A DNA stretch of 64,000 nucleotides from Urophycis tenuis. Lineage: Eukaryota > Chordata > Actinopteri > Gadiformes > Phycidae. Where the stretch lies: positions 386,501-450,500 of the forward strand of contig JAXIVH010000044.1 in NCBI GenBank assembly GCA_036785325.1, given 5' to 3'. Under the pieces are notes generated by a model. The model searched no databases. It was not told where the DNA came from and saw nothing but the letters and a program-made list of their open reading frames with translations. A program made the translations under genes and the position numbers. This document shows positions 33,812 through 46,247 of the stretch, piece after piece; position 1 is the stretch's first letter, and the number at the start of each line of letters is the position of its first letter.

Positions 33812-34617
33812 AAAATGTATCATTGAAGCCATCATTGAGACTTTTCTTTTTAAATTATACCGCATGAACATGGGTCTGCAATAAACTTTATATATATTTA
33901 TGTGTGTGTGTGTGTGTTTTAATCACTTACTTGGAACAGCATGATCCCACATCGCTGTGAAGGGACGGCGTTAACGATGTGGGCGTGCAACCCCTCGAGA
34001 GAGTTGCTGCCTCGCCGGCACTTGTACTCGTTCAGCCGGATGCCGTTCTTCACAACCACCTTCACAGAGACATACAGCTGTATGCCAGGGGGGTCCTGTA
34101 ACACACAACCTATTGCAAGGTCCTCATTTATGCTGGTGTCATTTTGAAATGTTACCATATACAAGTTTGAATGGTTTTGACACACGATGACTGCAGAGAC
34201 AGCTGCAGGATGGCCCTGGATGCAGGACGGAGGGGGCCTGTGGCTGTGCGGGGAGGACCAGCGGTATGGGTGCTGCCGACACAGGGGGCGGGCAGGCCAC
34301 AGGCTGACGCAGCAGGAGGCCTCGGCTGGAGGCGGGTGGGCGCAGGAGGCTTCGGCCGGGTGGAGGACGACAACGCAGTGGGCTGAACGGGCCGGTTGGT
34401 GGGAGTCACAGGCTCTGGCTCATCAACAAATAATCTGGAAATATAAAATACACACGTGATCAGTATTGATATTGATATCTTTTATAAGAACACTGTTCAT
34501 ACTGTTTACACTTTTTATACAAATGTTTATACAATGTCCATACTGTTTATTTATTAGTGTTTATCACTGACAATAAAGGTGACTTGGTATGACTTGTGTG
34601 CTATTTTCTTTCCACAG
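33812..34617. repeat. Composite module copy 10 (type A)
   Basis: Has the ATAAACTTTATA shortening shared with copies 12 and 13, plus GGAACAGCATG. Minus-strand tail open (34185-33919). Confidence 0.88.
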
Positions 34618-36434
34618 TCAACAGAACACACATGAATCAGCTTATTATTTTGACGACCCATGAGTCCATATAGTCTTGCCATACGCCGTTGGAAAGCTTA
34701 GATTTCCCTGCTTAAAATGAGCCCTCCCCGAGCAATTTGGTTGCTCACAGACAAAACTGGGTCAGGTTGACTGAAGTCTACCCAGCAGCTAAAAGCCTAC
34801 CTTCAACGTTTCAATTAACATCAATCTTTCCTTACAGAACAAAAATTAATCAGCTTAGTATTTCAACGACCCATAAGTCAATATAGTCTTGCCATACGCC
34901 GTTGGAAAGCTTAGATTTCCCCGCTTAAAATGAGCCCATCCGCGAGCAGTCTGATTGCTCACAGACTAAACTGCGTCAGGTTGACTGAAGTCTACCCAGA
35001 AGCTAAAAACATACCTTCAACGTTTCAATTAACATCAATCTTTCCTTACAGAACACAAATTAATTAGCTTAGTATTTCAACGACCGTTTGGTGAATATAG
35101 TCTTGCCGTACGCCGATGGAAAGATTAGATTTCCCTGCTTAAAATGAGCCCTCCCCGAGCAATTGGGTTGCTCACAGACAAAACTGCGTCAGGTTGACTG
35201 AAGTCTACCCAGCAGCTAAAAACATACCTTCAACGTTTCAATTAACATCAATCTTTCCTTACAGAACACAAATTAATTAGCTTAGTATTTCAACGACCCT
35301 TTGGTGAATATAGTCTTGCCATACGCCGTTGGAAAGCTTAGATTTCCTCGCTTATAATGAGCCCATCCCCGAGCAATTTGGTTGCTCACAGACAAAACTG
35401 CGTCACGTTGACTGAAGTCTACCCAGCAGCTAAAAACATACCTTCAACGTTTCAATTAAGATCAATCTTTCAATAATGAACACAAAATAATTAGCTTAGT
35501 ATTTCAACGACCCATGAGTCAATATAGTCTTGCCATACGCCATAGGAAAGCTTAGATTTCCCTGCTTAAAATGAGCCCATCCGCGAGCAGTCTGGTTGAT
35601 CAAAGACTAAACTGCGTCAGGTTGACTGAAGTCTACCCAGCAGTTAAAAAAATACCTTCAACGTTTCAATTAACATCAATCTTTCCTTACAGAACACAAA
35701 TTAATTAGCTTAGTATTTCAACGACCCATGAGTCAATATAGTCTTGCCATACGCCGTACGAAAGCTTAGATTTCCCCGCTTATAATGAGCCCATCCCCGA
35801 GCAATTTCGTTGCTCACAGACAAAACTGCGTCAGGTTGACTGAAGTCTACCCAGCAGCTAAAAACATACCTTCAACGTTTCAATTAGGATCAATCTTTCA
35901 ATAAAGAACACAAATTAATTAGCTTAGTATTTCAACGACCCATGAGTCAATATAGTCTTGCCATACGCCGTTGGAAAGCTTAGATTTCCCCGCTTAAAAT
36001 GAGCCCATCCACGAGCAGTCTGGTTGATCACAGACTAAACTGCGTCAGGTTGACTGAAGTCTACCCAGAAGCTAAAAACATACCTTCAACGTTTCAATTA
36101 ACATCAATCTTTCCTTACAGAACACAAATTAATTAGCTTAGTATTTCAACGACCCTTTGTTGAATATAGTCTTGCCATACGCCGTTGGAAAGCTTAGATT
36201 TCCACGCTTAAAATGAGCCCATCCACGAGCAGTCTGGTTGATCACAGACTAAACTGCGTCAGGTTGACTGAAGTCTACCCAGAAGCTAAAAACATACCTT
36301 CAACGTTTCAATTAACATCAATCTTTCCTTACAGAACACAAATTAATTAGCTTAGTATTTCAACGACCCTTTGTTGAATATAGTCTTGCCATACGCCGTT
36401 GGAAAGCTTAGATTTCCCCGATTAAAATGAGCCC
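34618..36434. repeat. 214-bp satellite, block 12
   Basis: 8.5 monomers. Several carry the contracted GAGCCCTCCCCG. A CCATCCACGAGC monomer is duplicated in tandem at about 36010 and 36224. Confidence 0.93.
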
Positions 36435-37241
36435 AAAATGTATCATTGAAGCCATCATTGAGACTTTGTTTTCAAATTATACCGCATGAACATGGGTCTG
36501 CAATAAAGCTTTATATATATTTATGTGTGTGTGTGTGTGTTTTAATCACTTACTTGGAACGGCATGATCCCACATCGCTGTGAAGGGAAGGCGTTAACGA
36601 GGTGGGCGTGCAACCTCTCGAGAGAGTTGCTGCCTCGCCGGCACTTGTACTTGTTCAGCCGGATGCCGTTCTTCACAACCACCTTCACAGAGACATACAG
36701 CTGTATGCCAGGGGGGTCCTGTAACACACATCCTATTGCAAGGTCCTCATTTATGCTGGTGTCATTTTGAAATGTTACCATATACAAGTTTGAATGGTTT
36801 TGATACACGAGGATTGCAGAGACAGCTGCAGGATGGCCCTGGATGCAGGACGGAGGGGGCCTGTGGCTGTGCGGGGAGGACCAGCGGTATGGGTGCTGCC
36901 GACACAGGGGGCGGGCAGGCCACAGGCTGACGCAGCAGGAGGCCTCGGCTGGAGGCGGGTGGGCGCAGGAGGCTTCAGCCGGATGGAGGACGACAACGCA
37001 GTGGGCTGAACGGGCCGGTTGGTGGGAGTCACAGGCTCTGTTTCATCAACAAATAATCTGGAAATATAAAATACACCCGTGATCAGTATTGATATTGATA
37101 TCTTTTATAAGAACACTGTTCATACTGTTTACGCTTTTTAATACAACTGTTTATACAATGTCCATACTGTTTATTCATTAATGTTTATCACTGACAATGA
37201 AGGTGACTTGGTATGACTTGTGTGCTATTTTCTTTCCACAG
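36435..37241. repeat. Composite module copy 11 (type A)
   Basis: Private changes include ATACACGAGGATTGC, AGCCGGATGG and CTCTGTTTCATC. Minus-strand tail open but begins with a changed codon (36808-36542). Confidence 0.87.
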
Positions 37242-38632
37242 TCAACAGAACACACATGAATCAGCTTATTATTTCGACGACCCATGAGTCAATATAGTCT
37301 TGCCATACGCCGTTGGAAAGCTTAGATTTCCCCGCTTATAATGAGCCCATCCCCGAGCAATTTGGTTGCTCACAGACAAAACTGCGTCACGTTGACTGAA
37401 GTCTACCCAGCAGCTAAAAACATACCTTCAACGTTTCAATTAAGATCAATCTTTCAATAATGAACACAAAATAATTAGCTTAGTATTTCAACGACCCATG
37501 AGTCAATATAGTCTTGCCATATGCCATAGGAAAGCTTAGATTTCCCCGCTTAAAATGAGCCCATCAGCGAGCAGTCTGGTTGATCAAAGACTAAACTGCG
37601 TCAGGTTGACTGAAGTCTACCCAGCAGTTAAAACATACCTTCAACGTTTCAATTAACATCAATCTTTCCTTACAGAACACAAATTAATTAGCTTAGTATT
37701 TCAACGACCCATGAGTCAATATAGTCTTGCCATACGCCGTTGGAAAGCTTAGATTTCCCCGCTTATAATGAGCCCATCCCCGAGCAATTTAGTTGCTCAC
37801 AGACAAAACTGCGTCAGGTTGACTGAAGTCTACCCAGCAGCTAAAAACATACCTTCAACGTTTCAATTAACATCAATCTTTCCTTGCAGAACACAAATTA
37901 ATTAGCTTAGTATTTCAACGACCCATGAGTCAATATAGTCTTGCCATACGCCGTTGGAAAGCTTTGATTTCCCTGCTTAAAATGAGCCCATTCCTGAGCA
38001 ATTTGGTTGCTCACAGACAAAACTGCGTCAGTTTGACTGAAGTCTACCCAGCAGCTAAAAACATACCTTCAACGTTTCAATTAACATCAATCTTTCCTTA
38101 CAGAACACAAATCAATTAGCTTAGTATTTCAACGACCCTTTGGTGAATATAGTCTTGCCATACGCTGTTGGAAAGCTTAGATTTCCCTGCTTAAAATGAG
38201 CCCATCCGCGAGCAGTCTGGTTGATCAAAGACTAAACTGCGTCAGGTTGACTGAAGTCTACCCAGCAGCTAAAAACATACCTTCAACGTTTCAATTAACA
38301 TCAATCTTTCCTTACAGAACACAAATTAATTAGCTAAGTATTTCAACGACCCATGAGTCAATATAGTCTTGCCATATGCTGTTGGAAAGCTTAAGATTTC
38401 CCCGCTTACAATGAGCCCATCCCCGAGTAATTTGGTTGCTCACAGACAAAACTGCGTCAGGTTGACTGAAGTCTACCCAGCAGCTAAAAACATACCTTCA
38501 ACGTTTCAATTAAGATCAATCTTTCAATAAAGAACACAAATTAATTAGCTTAGTATTTCAACGACCCATGAGTCAATATAGTCTTGCCATACGCCGTTGG
38601 AAAGCTTAGATTTCCCCGCTTATGATGAGCCC
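37242..38632. repeat. 214-bp satellite, block 13
   Basis: 6.5 monomers. The markers CCATAGGAAAGC and GATCAAAGAC match block 12 (35542 and 35598), indicating shared ancestry of the two blocks. Confidence 0.93.
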
Positions 38633-39439
38633 AAAATGTATCATTGAAGCCATCATTGAGACTTTTCTTTTTAAATTATACCGCATGAACATGGGTCTGC
38701 AATAAACTTTATATATATTTATGTGTGTCTGTGTGTGTTTTAATCACTTACTTGGAACGGCATGATCCCACATCGCTGTGAAGGGACGGCGTTAAAGAGG
38801 TGGGCGTGCAACCCCTCGAGAGAGTTGCTGCCTCGCCGGCACTTGTACTTGTTCAGCCGGATGCCGTTCTTCACAACCACCTTCACAGACACATACAGCT
38901 GTATGCCAGGTGGGTCCTGTAACACACAACCTATTGCAAGGTCCTCATTTATGCTGGTGTCATTTTGAAATGTTACCATATGCAAGTTTGAATGGTTTTG
39001 ACACACGATGACTGCAGAGACAGCTGCAGGATGGCCCTGGATGCAGGACGGAGGGGGCCTGTGGCTGTGCGGGGAGGACCAGCGGTATGGGTGCTGCCGA
39101 CACAGGGGGCGGGCAGGCCACAGGCTGACGCAGCAGGAGGCCTCGGCTGGAGGCGGGTGGGCGCAGGAGGCTTCGGCCGGGTGGAGGACGACAACGCAGT
39201 GGGCTGAACGGGCCGGTTTGGTGGGAGTCACAGGCTCTGGCTCATCAACAAATAATCTGGAAATATAAAATACACACGTGATCAGTATTGATATTGATAT
39301 CTTTTATAAGAACACTGTTCATACTGTTTACACTTTTTATACAACTGTTTATACAATGTCCATACTGTTTATTTATTAGTGTTTATCACTGACAATAAAG
39401 GTGACTTGGTATGACTTGTGTGCTATTTTCTTTCCACAG
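38633..39439. repeat. Composite module copy 12 (type A, open exon)
   Basis: Carries one extra T (CCGGTTTGGTGG near 39217) that alters the minus-strand frame; see the exon entry inside it. The plus-strand CCACAG ends at 39439. Confidence 0.88.
38752..39256 (-). pseudogene. Captured exon-like segment, fully open in this copy
   Basis: On the minus strand, an ATTTCCAG acceptor lies just above 39256 and a GTAAGT donor occupies 38751-38746. Between them 505 bp are open in one frame, 168 codons, ending exactly after a complete codon. Other copies have 504 bp, and their upstream half is open only in another frame. The last about 65 codons look like real protein: motifs KYKCRRGSNSLEGLHAHL and PSQRCGIMPFQ. 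They resemble the C-terminal part of a poorly described transposase-like family common in fish, a match from memory. The upstream part is Pro/Cys/His-rich and less convincing. Confidence 0.45.
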
Positions 39440-39974
39440 TCAACAGAACACACATGAATCAGCTTATTATTTTGACGACCCATGAGTCCATATAGTCTTG
39501 CCATACGCCGTTGGAAAGCTTAGATTTCCCCTCTTAAAATGAGCCCATCCGCGAGCAGTCTGGTTGATCACAGACTAAACTGCGTCAGGTTGACTGAAGT
39601 CTACCCAGCAGCTAAAAACATACCTTCAACGTTTCAATTAAGATCAATCTTTCAATAAAGAACACAAATTAATTAGCTTATTATTTCAACGACCCTTTGG
39701 TGAATATAGTCTTGCCATACGCCATTGGAAAGCTTAGATTTCCCCGCTTATAATGAGCCCATCCCCAAGCAATTTGGTTGCTCACAGACAAAACTGCGTC
39801 AGGTTGACTGAAGTCTACCCAGCAGCTAAAAACATACCTTCAACGTTTCAATTAAGATCAATCTTTCAATAAAGAACACAAATTAATTAGCTTAGTATTT
39901 CAACGACCACTGAGTCAATATAGTCTTGCCATACGCCGTTGGAAAGCTTAGATTTCCCCGCTTAAAATGAGCCC
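39440..39974. repeat. 214-bp satellite, block 14
   Basis: 2.5 monomers. The opening TTTTGACGACCCATGAGTCC matches the start of block 12, linking copies 10 and 12. Confidence 0.93.
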
Positions 39975-40754
39975 AAAATGTATCATTGAAGCCATCATTG
40001 ACACTTTTCTTTTTAAATTATACCGCATGAACATGGGTCTGCAATAAACTTTATATATATTTATGTGTGTGTGTGTGTGTTTTAATCACTTACTTGGAAC
40101 GGCATGATCCCACATCGCTGTGAAGGGACGGCGTTAACGAGGTGGGCATGCAACCCCTCGAGAGAGTTGCTGCCTCGCCGGCACTTGTACTTGTTCAGCC
40201 GGATGCCGTTCTTCACAACCACCTTCACAGAGACATACAGCTGTATGCCGGGGGGGTCCTGTAAAACACAACCTATTGCAAGGTCCTCATTTATGCTGGT
40301 GTCATTTTGAAATGTTACCATATACAAGTTTGAATGGTTTTGACACACGATGACTGCAGAGACGGCTGCAGGATGGCCCTGGATGCAGGACGGAGGGGGC
40401 CTGTGGCTGTGCGGGGAGGACCAGCGGTATGGGTGCTGCCGACACAGGGGGCGGGCAGGCCACAGGCTGACGCAGCAGGAGGCCTCGGCTGGAGGCGGGT
40501 GGGCGCAGGAGGCTTCGGCCGGGTGGAGGACGACAACGCAGTGGGCTGAACGGGCCGGTTGGTGGGAGTCACAGGCTCTGGCTCATCAACAAATAATCTG
40601 GAAATATAAAATACACACGTGATCAGCATTGATATTGATATCTTTTATAAGAACACTGTTCATACTGTTTACACTTTTTATACAACTGTTTATACAATGT
40701 CCATACTGTTTATTTATTAGTGTTTATCACTGACAATAAAGGTGACTTGGTATG
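39975..40754. repeat. Composite module copy 13, left piece (type A)
   Basis: Complete up to GGTGACTTGGTATG, then cut by an L2 insertion. The exon-like segment has GACGGCTGC. The minus-strand tail is open (40348-40082). The remaining 27 bases lie at 44668-44697. Confidence 0.88.
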
Positions 40755-43136
40755 TCCGATTTCCTCTCTCTCCTAGACTGTTTCCACCTTACCCAACACA
40801 TCAACTTCCCTACCCATACCAAAGGACACACCCTGGACATAGTCTGCTCCTCCTTCCTACCCATATTCAACCCTTATCCGCTCCTCTTTCCACTCTCTGA
40901 TCACCTCTGCATCATCTTCTCCGCCCCCCTACCCTCACCCCATAATCCCAAAAAACGCACCATCTCCTACCGCAACATCAAGGCAGTCAACCCACTCACT
41001 CTCTCCCAGCTCATCTCCTCTGCCTTTCCGCCTGACTCCGCCCCCTCTTCGCCTGACGACTATGCCTCCACGCTCAACACCATCCTCTCTGTTTCCCTGG
41101 ACTCCCTAGCCCCCTGGAAAACATCATCTGTCTCATTCACCAACTCCGCCCCCTGGTACACCCCTGAACTGCGCACCATGAAGCAAGCTGGCCGTCAACT
41201 TGAACGTCTTTTCAAAAGAACCCGCCTCACCGTCCACGCCGAAGCCTTCAAACAACACATTTCCTCCTACCGCGACGCTCTCCTTGCTGCCAAATCCGCC
41301 CACTTCTCATCCCTCAACAGCACCAGCCTGAATCCCCGCACCCTGTTCTCCACTGTTAATAAACTGCTCCAGCCACCGGCCACCAACCCACCCTCCTCCC
41401 CCGACCTCTGTGACTCCTTCCTCCTCGCTTTCAACAACAAAATCTCCCAAATCAACAGCTCCCTGACTGCCACTATCAGCAACTCCCCCGCCACACACAC
41501 TTCTCCCCCACCGCTCCTCCCCCTTTTCCCTGACCTCCCGCCCTTCCCTCCGCTCGCTGCTTTCTCCCCTGTCAACTCCTCCCACATCCAGGACATCATC
41601 ACAGCATCGAAGACAACCACCTGCTCCCTCGACCCCCTCCGAACAACCTTAACCAAGGCCTGCCTTCCTGCCCTCCTCCCCCACCTCACCACCCTCTTCA
41701 ACCAGTCTCTATCCCTTGGTCACTTTCCCACTGCCTACAAACTTGCCTCCATCACCCCCATCCTCAAAAAGCCCACCCTGGACCCAGCCAACCTCTCCAA
41801 CTACCGCCCCATCTCCAACCTCCCATTCCTCTCCAAAACTCTTGAGCGCATCGTCGCCGCCCAACTCCACACCCATCTCCAGTCCAATAACCTCTATGAA
41901 CCCCTCCAATCTGGTTTCCGCCCACTTCACAGCACCGAAACTGCCCTCCTCAAAGTCACCAACGATCTCCTCACCTCCGCAGACTCCGGCGCCCTCAACA
42001 TCCTGTTACTCCTCGACCTTAGCGCAGCCTTTGACACTGTTAACCACTCTATCCTCCTTCAAAGGCTGCGCCAACAGGGTGTCGAGGGCACTGCACTCGA
42101 CTGGCTCACCTCATACCTCACCAACAGGCAACAGTTCGTCTCCCTCTCCGGTCACACATCCACCCTCTCCCCAGTCAAGCAGGGGGTCCCCCAAGGCTCA
42201 GTCCTCGGACCCCTCCTCTTCATCTGCTACATCTTCCCCCTTGGTCATATCATGCGCAACCTCAACCTGGACTTTCATTGCTACGCCGACGACACCCAGA
42301 TATATATCAGCACCAAACCCACCCAAAACCCACCCCTCACCCACATCGAAACCTGCATCACTATAATAAAATCATGGCTGAACCACAACTTCCTTCAACT
42401 CAACAGCGACAAAACAGAACTCCTCCTCATTGGCACCAAATCCACCCTCAGCAAAACCGGACCCATCTCACTCACCATCGGCACCTCAACCATCACTCCC
42501 TCCCCCCTGGCACGCAACCTTGGCGTTTTCCTGGACCCTACCCTCTCCTTCGATCCCCATGTCAGCTCTATCATCAAATCCTCATACTTCCACCTCCGTC
42601 GCATCGCCAAAATCAGACACTGCCTCTCTCCCCCTGCTGCCGAATCCCTCATCCACGCCTTCATCTCCTCCCGGCTCGACTACTGCAACTCCCTCCTCAC
42701 TGGCATCACTTCCCATTCCCTCCATAGACTCCAACTGGTCCAGAACTCTGCCGCCAGCCTCCTTACCCACACCCGGTCCCACCAGCACATCACCCCTGTT
42801 CTCCACTCTCTCCACTGGCTCCCCATCAAACAGCGCATCATCTTCAAAACACTTCTTCTCACCTTCAAAGCCCTCCATCACCTGGCCCCCCCGTACCTGT
42901 CTGACCTCCTCATCCCCCACCGCCCCACCCGTGCCCTCCGATCCTCCTCCAGTCTCTCCCTGATCACACCTAGGTCAAAACTTAAGTCCTTTGGGGACAG
43001 AGCCTTCTCCCGCTCTGCACCCCGGCTCTGGAACTCTCTCCCCCAACCAGTCCGCGACTCCCCCTCACTCCCCACATTCAAGTCCCATCTAAAAACCTAC
43101 CTCTTCTCCCAAGCCTTCGACCTCCCCTACCCATAA
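40752..43136 (+). pseudogene. L2 endonuclease/RT, N-terminally truncated
   Basis: A 794-codon frame beginning with an ATG that belongs to the target site, not the element. It opens in the C-terminal half of the endonuclease (SDFLSLLDCFHLTQ). RT is complete with NYRPISNLP, LDLSAAFDT, QGVPQGSVLGP and YADD near residue 511. Aligned by eye to the 1070-codon copy it lacks about the first 280-290 residues, including the endonuclease catalytic start. RT and C-terminus appear open, but the protein cannot nick DNA. Confidence 0.85.
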
Positions 43137-44667
43137 CCGGTGTCCTGTCCCTCCCCCTGTGCTTCATTCCTCATGTCAATCACTGTTGTCCCTACCTCGT
43201 CCCCCCAGTATTTTTCTCTCTCTTCCATGTTCAGACCTGCAAACTGGTCAGAGAAAAAAAGGTGACAGCGTAATGGGGCCCCCCAAGAATTTTTTTTGTG
43301 ATTTAAATATGTTAAGTACGCAATTCTGAGCGTTCTGACAGTAGAATTTCTGGAGGTATATAGTATGTCTATAGTACAGTATACTCAGTGTTTCCCCTGG
43401 ATTTTTTTGTAGCAGTGGTGCGGTGTGTGTGTAAACTAGCAACACTAGGGGGGTCCGGGGGCATGCCCCCCCGGAAGAAAATTTTGAAAAATAACCCTTT
43501 AAATGGTTACTTCTGGTGAGATTTTTATGAAAAAAAGTTACAGATTGAGCTTCCAAATATGACATAACAACCAACAGAGTCAAGGTATCTGCTGAGACCA
43601 GATCATTGTGAAAATGTGCGATCACACTGTTCAATATTGCGATGACGATATGACTTGCGATAATAAATAAGAAAAGAGTAAAATTTTGGTCATGGTGAAT
43701 ACGTCGATATGAATTTAAACAAATTTGCATATCGTGACGTCACTGACCGCGTCTCCGTAAAAGTTTAGTGGTCTCCTTGACGTCAGTCGACACGTCACTT
43801 TATAGCGGTGTCGAGATATTTCAATGCATTTTTTCATGTAGGACCTATTGCTACCGTGCATGAACCCAAAGTAATAATTTAGCCTTCTATAACTTTGAAC
43901 GGTGACTGCGAACATTATCTTTACTGCAGCCGCAGCCATCATAACAGACAAGCGCGAACCATTGATGAAATGAAGCGAATATAAAAGAAAGAACGTAGCC
44001 TACGTGTGTATGTAGGCTATTTATATTCGCGATACCTTCTAAAATATCATTAGTAGGGTTTTATTGTAGTTGCATTAGTTATTTGAAGAGTTAAAAAAAA
44101 CAACGGTCGGTCTTAACGCAAGTATACAACCGGCAAGTCGGTCGGACTAAAAGGGAAAAATAAATATTTGGGTCGGTCCTAAATTGACAGGGTGCGTCGG
44201 GTTACTGAAAACCACAATATTTAAGGATGATTTAAGGATAAGGATGGCCCGAGTGTGCGTGGCGAACTTATCGCATTACAGACCAGCTTTTGCGATGTGT
44301 TTATCATGAACGCTCACATCGCGATGACGATGAGAATTGAGACGATGAGTCCATACAAAGTACTGATAAACTAAATTAAAAAATGTTTTGCACTCTGTTG
44401 CTGTCACTCTACACGTGCAAAAAACTCACTTTTTACCTGGCCGGCATGCGTGTCTCACACTTGATAAGCCAACGCAGCCTTCCCCGACCCCGACCCCCCC
44501 CCAAAAAACAAAAACTCTTCGGATCTACACGAGTCACGTGAATGACCCCTTTGACCCAAAAAACGGCGATTGTAGCCGAAAAGCGACAAGTTTGCAGGTA
44601 TGCATGTTAATGCGTCTTTGGGTCCATGAAAAGCGCTATATAAATATAATGTATTATTATTTATTAT
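40755..44667 (+). mobile_element. 5'-truncated L2-type LINE with a nested DNA transposon
   Basis: Starts in mid-endonuclease, directly after TATG (40751-40754). Ends in GAAAAGCGCTATATAAATATAATG and an ATT-rich tail before a second TATG (44668-44671). The 5' truncation is typical of incomplete target-primed reverse transcription. The 3' untranslated part is inflated by an unrelated insertion at 43232-44602. Confidence 0.9.
43232..44602. mobile_element. Non-autonomous DNA transposon nested in L2 3' end
   Basis: About 1.37 kb with imperfect terminal inverted repeats: CAGACCTGCAAACTGGTC on the left, and CATACCTGCAAACTTGTC when the right end is read on the minus strand. CATGTT flanks both sides (43226-43231 and 44603-44608), a candidate 6-bp target duplication. 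Removing the insert restores an L2-like 3' end. No transposase ORF is visible. Internal landmarks: GTGTTTCCCCTGG and a GGGGGTCCGGGGGCATGCCC palindrome-rich patch near 43450. Superfamily unassigned: a 6-bp duplication is unusual, while the TIR start CA-ACCTGC recalls hAT-like elements. Confidence 0.65.
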
Positions 44668-44697
44668 TATGACTTGTGTGCTATTTTCTTTCCACAG
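44668..44697. repeat. Composite module copy 13, right piece
   Basis: TATGACTTGTGTGC to CCACAG, completing the module interrupted at 40754. Confidence 0.88.
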
Positions 44698-44947
44698 TCA
44701 ACAGAACACACATGAATCAGCTTATTATTTCGACGACCCATGAGTCAATATAGTCTTGCCATACGCCGTTAGAAAGCTTAGATTTCCCCGCTTATAATGA
44801 GCCCATCCCCGAGCAATTTGGTTGCTCACAGACAAAACTGCGTCAGGTTGACTGAAGTCTACCCAGCAGCTAAAAACATACCTTCAACGTTTCAATTAAC
44901 ATCAATCTTTCCTTACAGAACACAAATTAATTAGCTTAGTATTTCAA

Positions 44948-45170
44948 TAGAATAGAATAGAATAGAAATACTTTATTAATCCCATGCTGGGAAATTCCAA
45001 TGTAGCAGCAGCATTACAGAATAGAAATAAAAATAAAAATAAAAATAAAAGTTTATGTAAAAATAATATATATATACATTAAGATATAAATATAGACTAA
45101 AACTAAATAAACTAAAAATGTAAAATAAATATAATCTAAACTAATTATAGTGCAAGTATTTTTAAACAAA
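44948..45170 (-). mobile_element. LINE/SINE 3' tail insertion, copy a
   Basis: 223 bp. On the minus strand it ends GGGATTAATAAAGTATTTC followed by (TATTC)n, a retroposon 3' tail with AATAAA. It sits between TTTCAA and CGACCC of one monomer. The rest is AT-rich (AAATA)n and TATATA. No 5' part of a LINE remains. Confidence 0.7.
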
Positions 45171-46026
45171 CGACCCATGAGTCAATATAGTCTTGCCACA
45201 CGCCGTTGGAAAGCTTAGATTTCCCTGCTTAAAATGAGCCCATCCGCGAGCAGTCTGGTTGATCACAGACTAAACTGCGTCAGGTTGACTGAAGTCTACC
45301 CAGCAGCTAAAAACATACCTTCAACGTTTCAATTAAGATCAATCTTTCCTTACAGAACACAAATTAATTAGCTTAGCATTTCAACGACCCTTTGGTGAAT
45401 ATAGTCTTGCCATACGCAGTTCGAAAGCTTAGATTTCCGCACTTAAAATGAGCCCATCCGCGAGCAGTCTGGTTGATCACAGACTAACCTGCGTCAGGTT
45501 GACTGAAGTCTACCCAGCAGCTAAAAACATACCTTCATCGTTTCAATTAATATCAATCTTTCCTTACAGAACGCAAATTAATTAGCTTAGTATTTCAACG
45601 ACCCATGAGTCAATATAGTCTTGCCATACGCCGTTGGAAAGCTTAGATTTCTCCGCTTATAATAAGCCCATCCCCGAGCAATTTGGTTGCTCACAGACAA
45701 AACTGCGTCAGGTTGACTGAAGTCTACCCAGCAACTAAAAACATACCTTCAACGTTTCAATTAAGATCAATCTTTCAATAAAGAACACAAATTAATTAGC
45801 TTAGTATTTCAACGACCCATGAGTCAATATAGTCTTGCCATACGCCGTTGGAAAGCTTAGATTTCCCCGCTTAAAATGAGCCCATCCGCGAGCAGTCTGG
45901 TTGATCACAGACTAAACTGTGTCAGTTTGACTGAAGTCTACCCAGCAGCTAAAAACATACCTTCAACGTTTCAATTAACATCAATCTTTCCTTACAGAAC
46001 ACAAATTAATTAGCTTAGTATTTCAA

Positions 46027-46247
46027 AAGAATAGAATAGAATAGAAATACTTTATTAATCCCATGCTGGGAAATTCCAATGTAGCAGCAGCATTACAGAA
46101 TAGAAATAAAAATAAAAATAAAAATAAGTGTATGTAAAAATAATATATATATACATTAAGATATAAATATAGACTAAAACTAAATAAACTAAAAATGTAA
46201 AATAAATATAATCTAAACTAATTATAGTGCAAGTATTTTTAAACAAA
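46027..46247 (-). mobile_element. LINE/SINE 3' tail insertion, copy b
   Basis: 221 bp, same sequence and same monomer position as copy a, 1,079 bp further on. It was therefore copied with the satellite rather than inserted again. Confidence 0.7.

Noticed and set aside
43248..43730. 160-codon minus-strand ORF in the nested DNA transposon, as a transposase
   Set aside because: No transposase motif, odd composition, and it reads through terminal and low-complexity sequence; probably chance.
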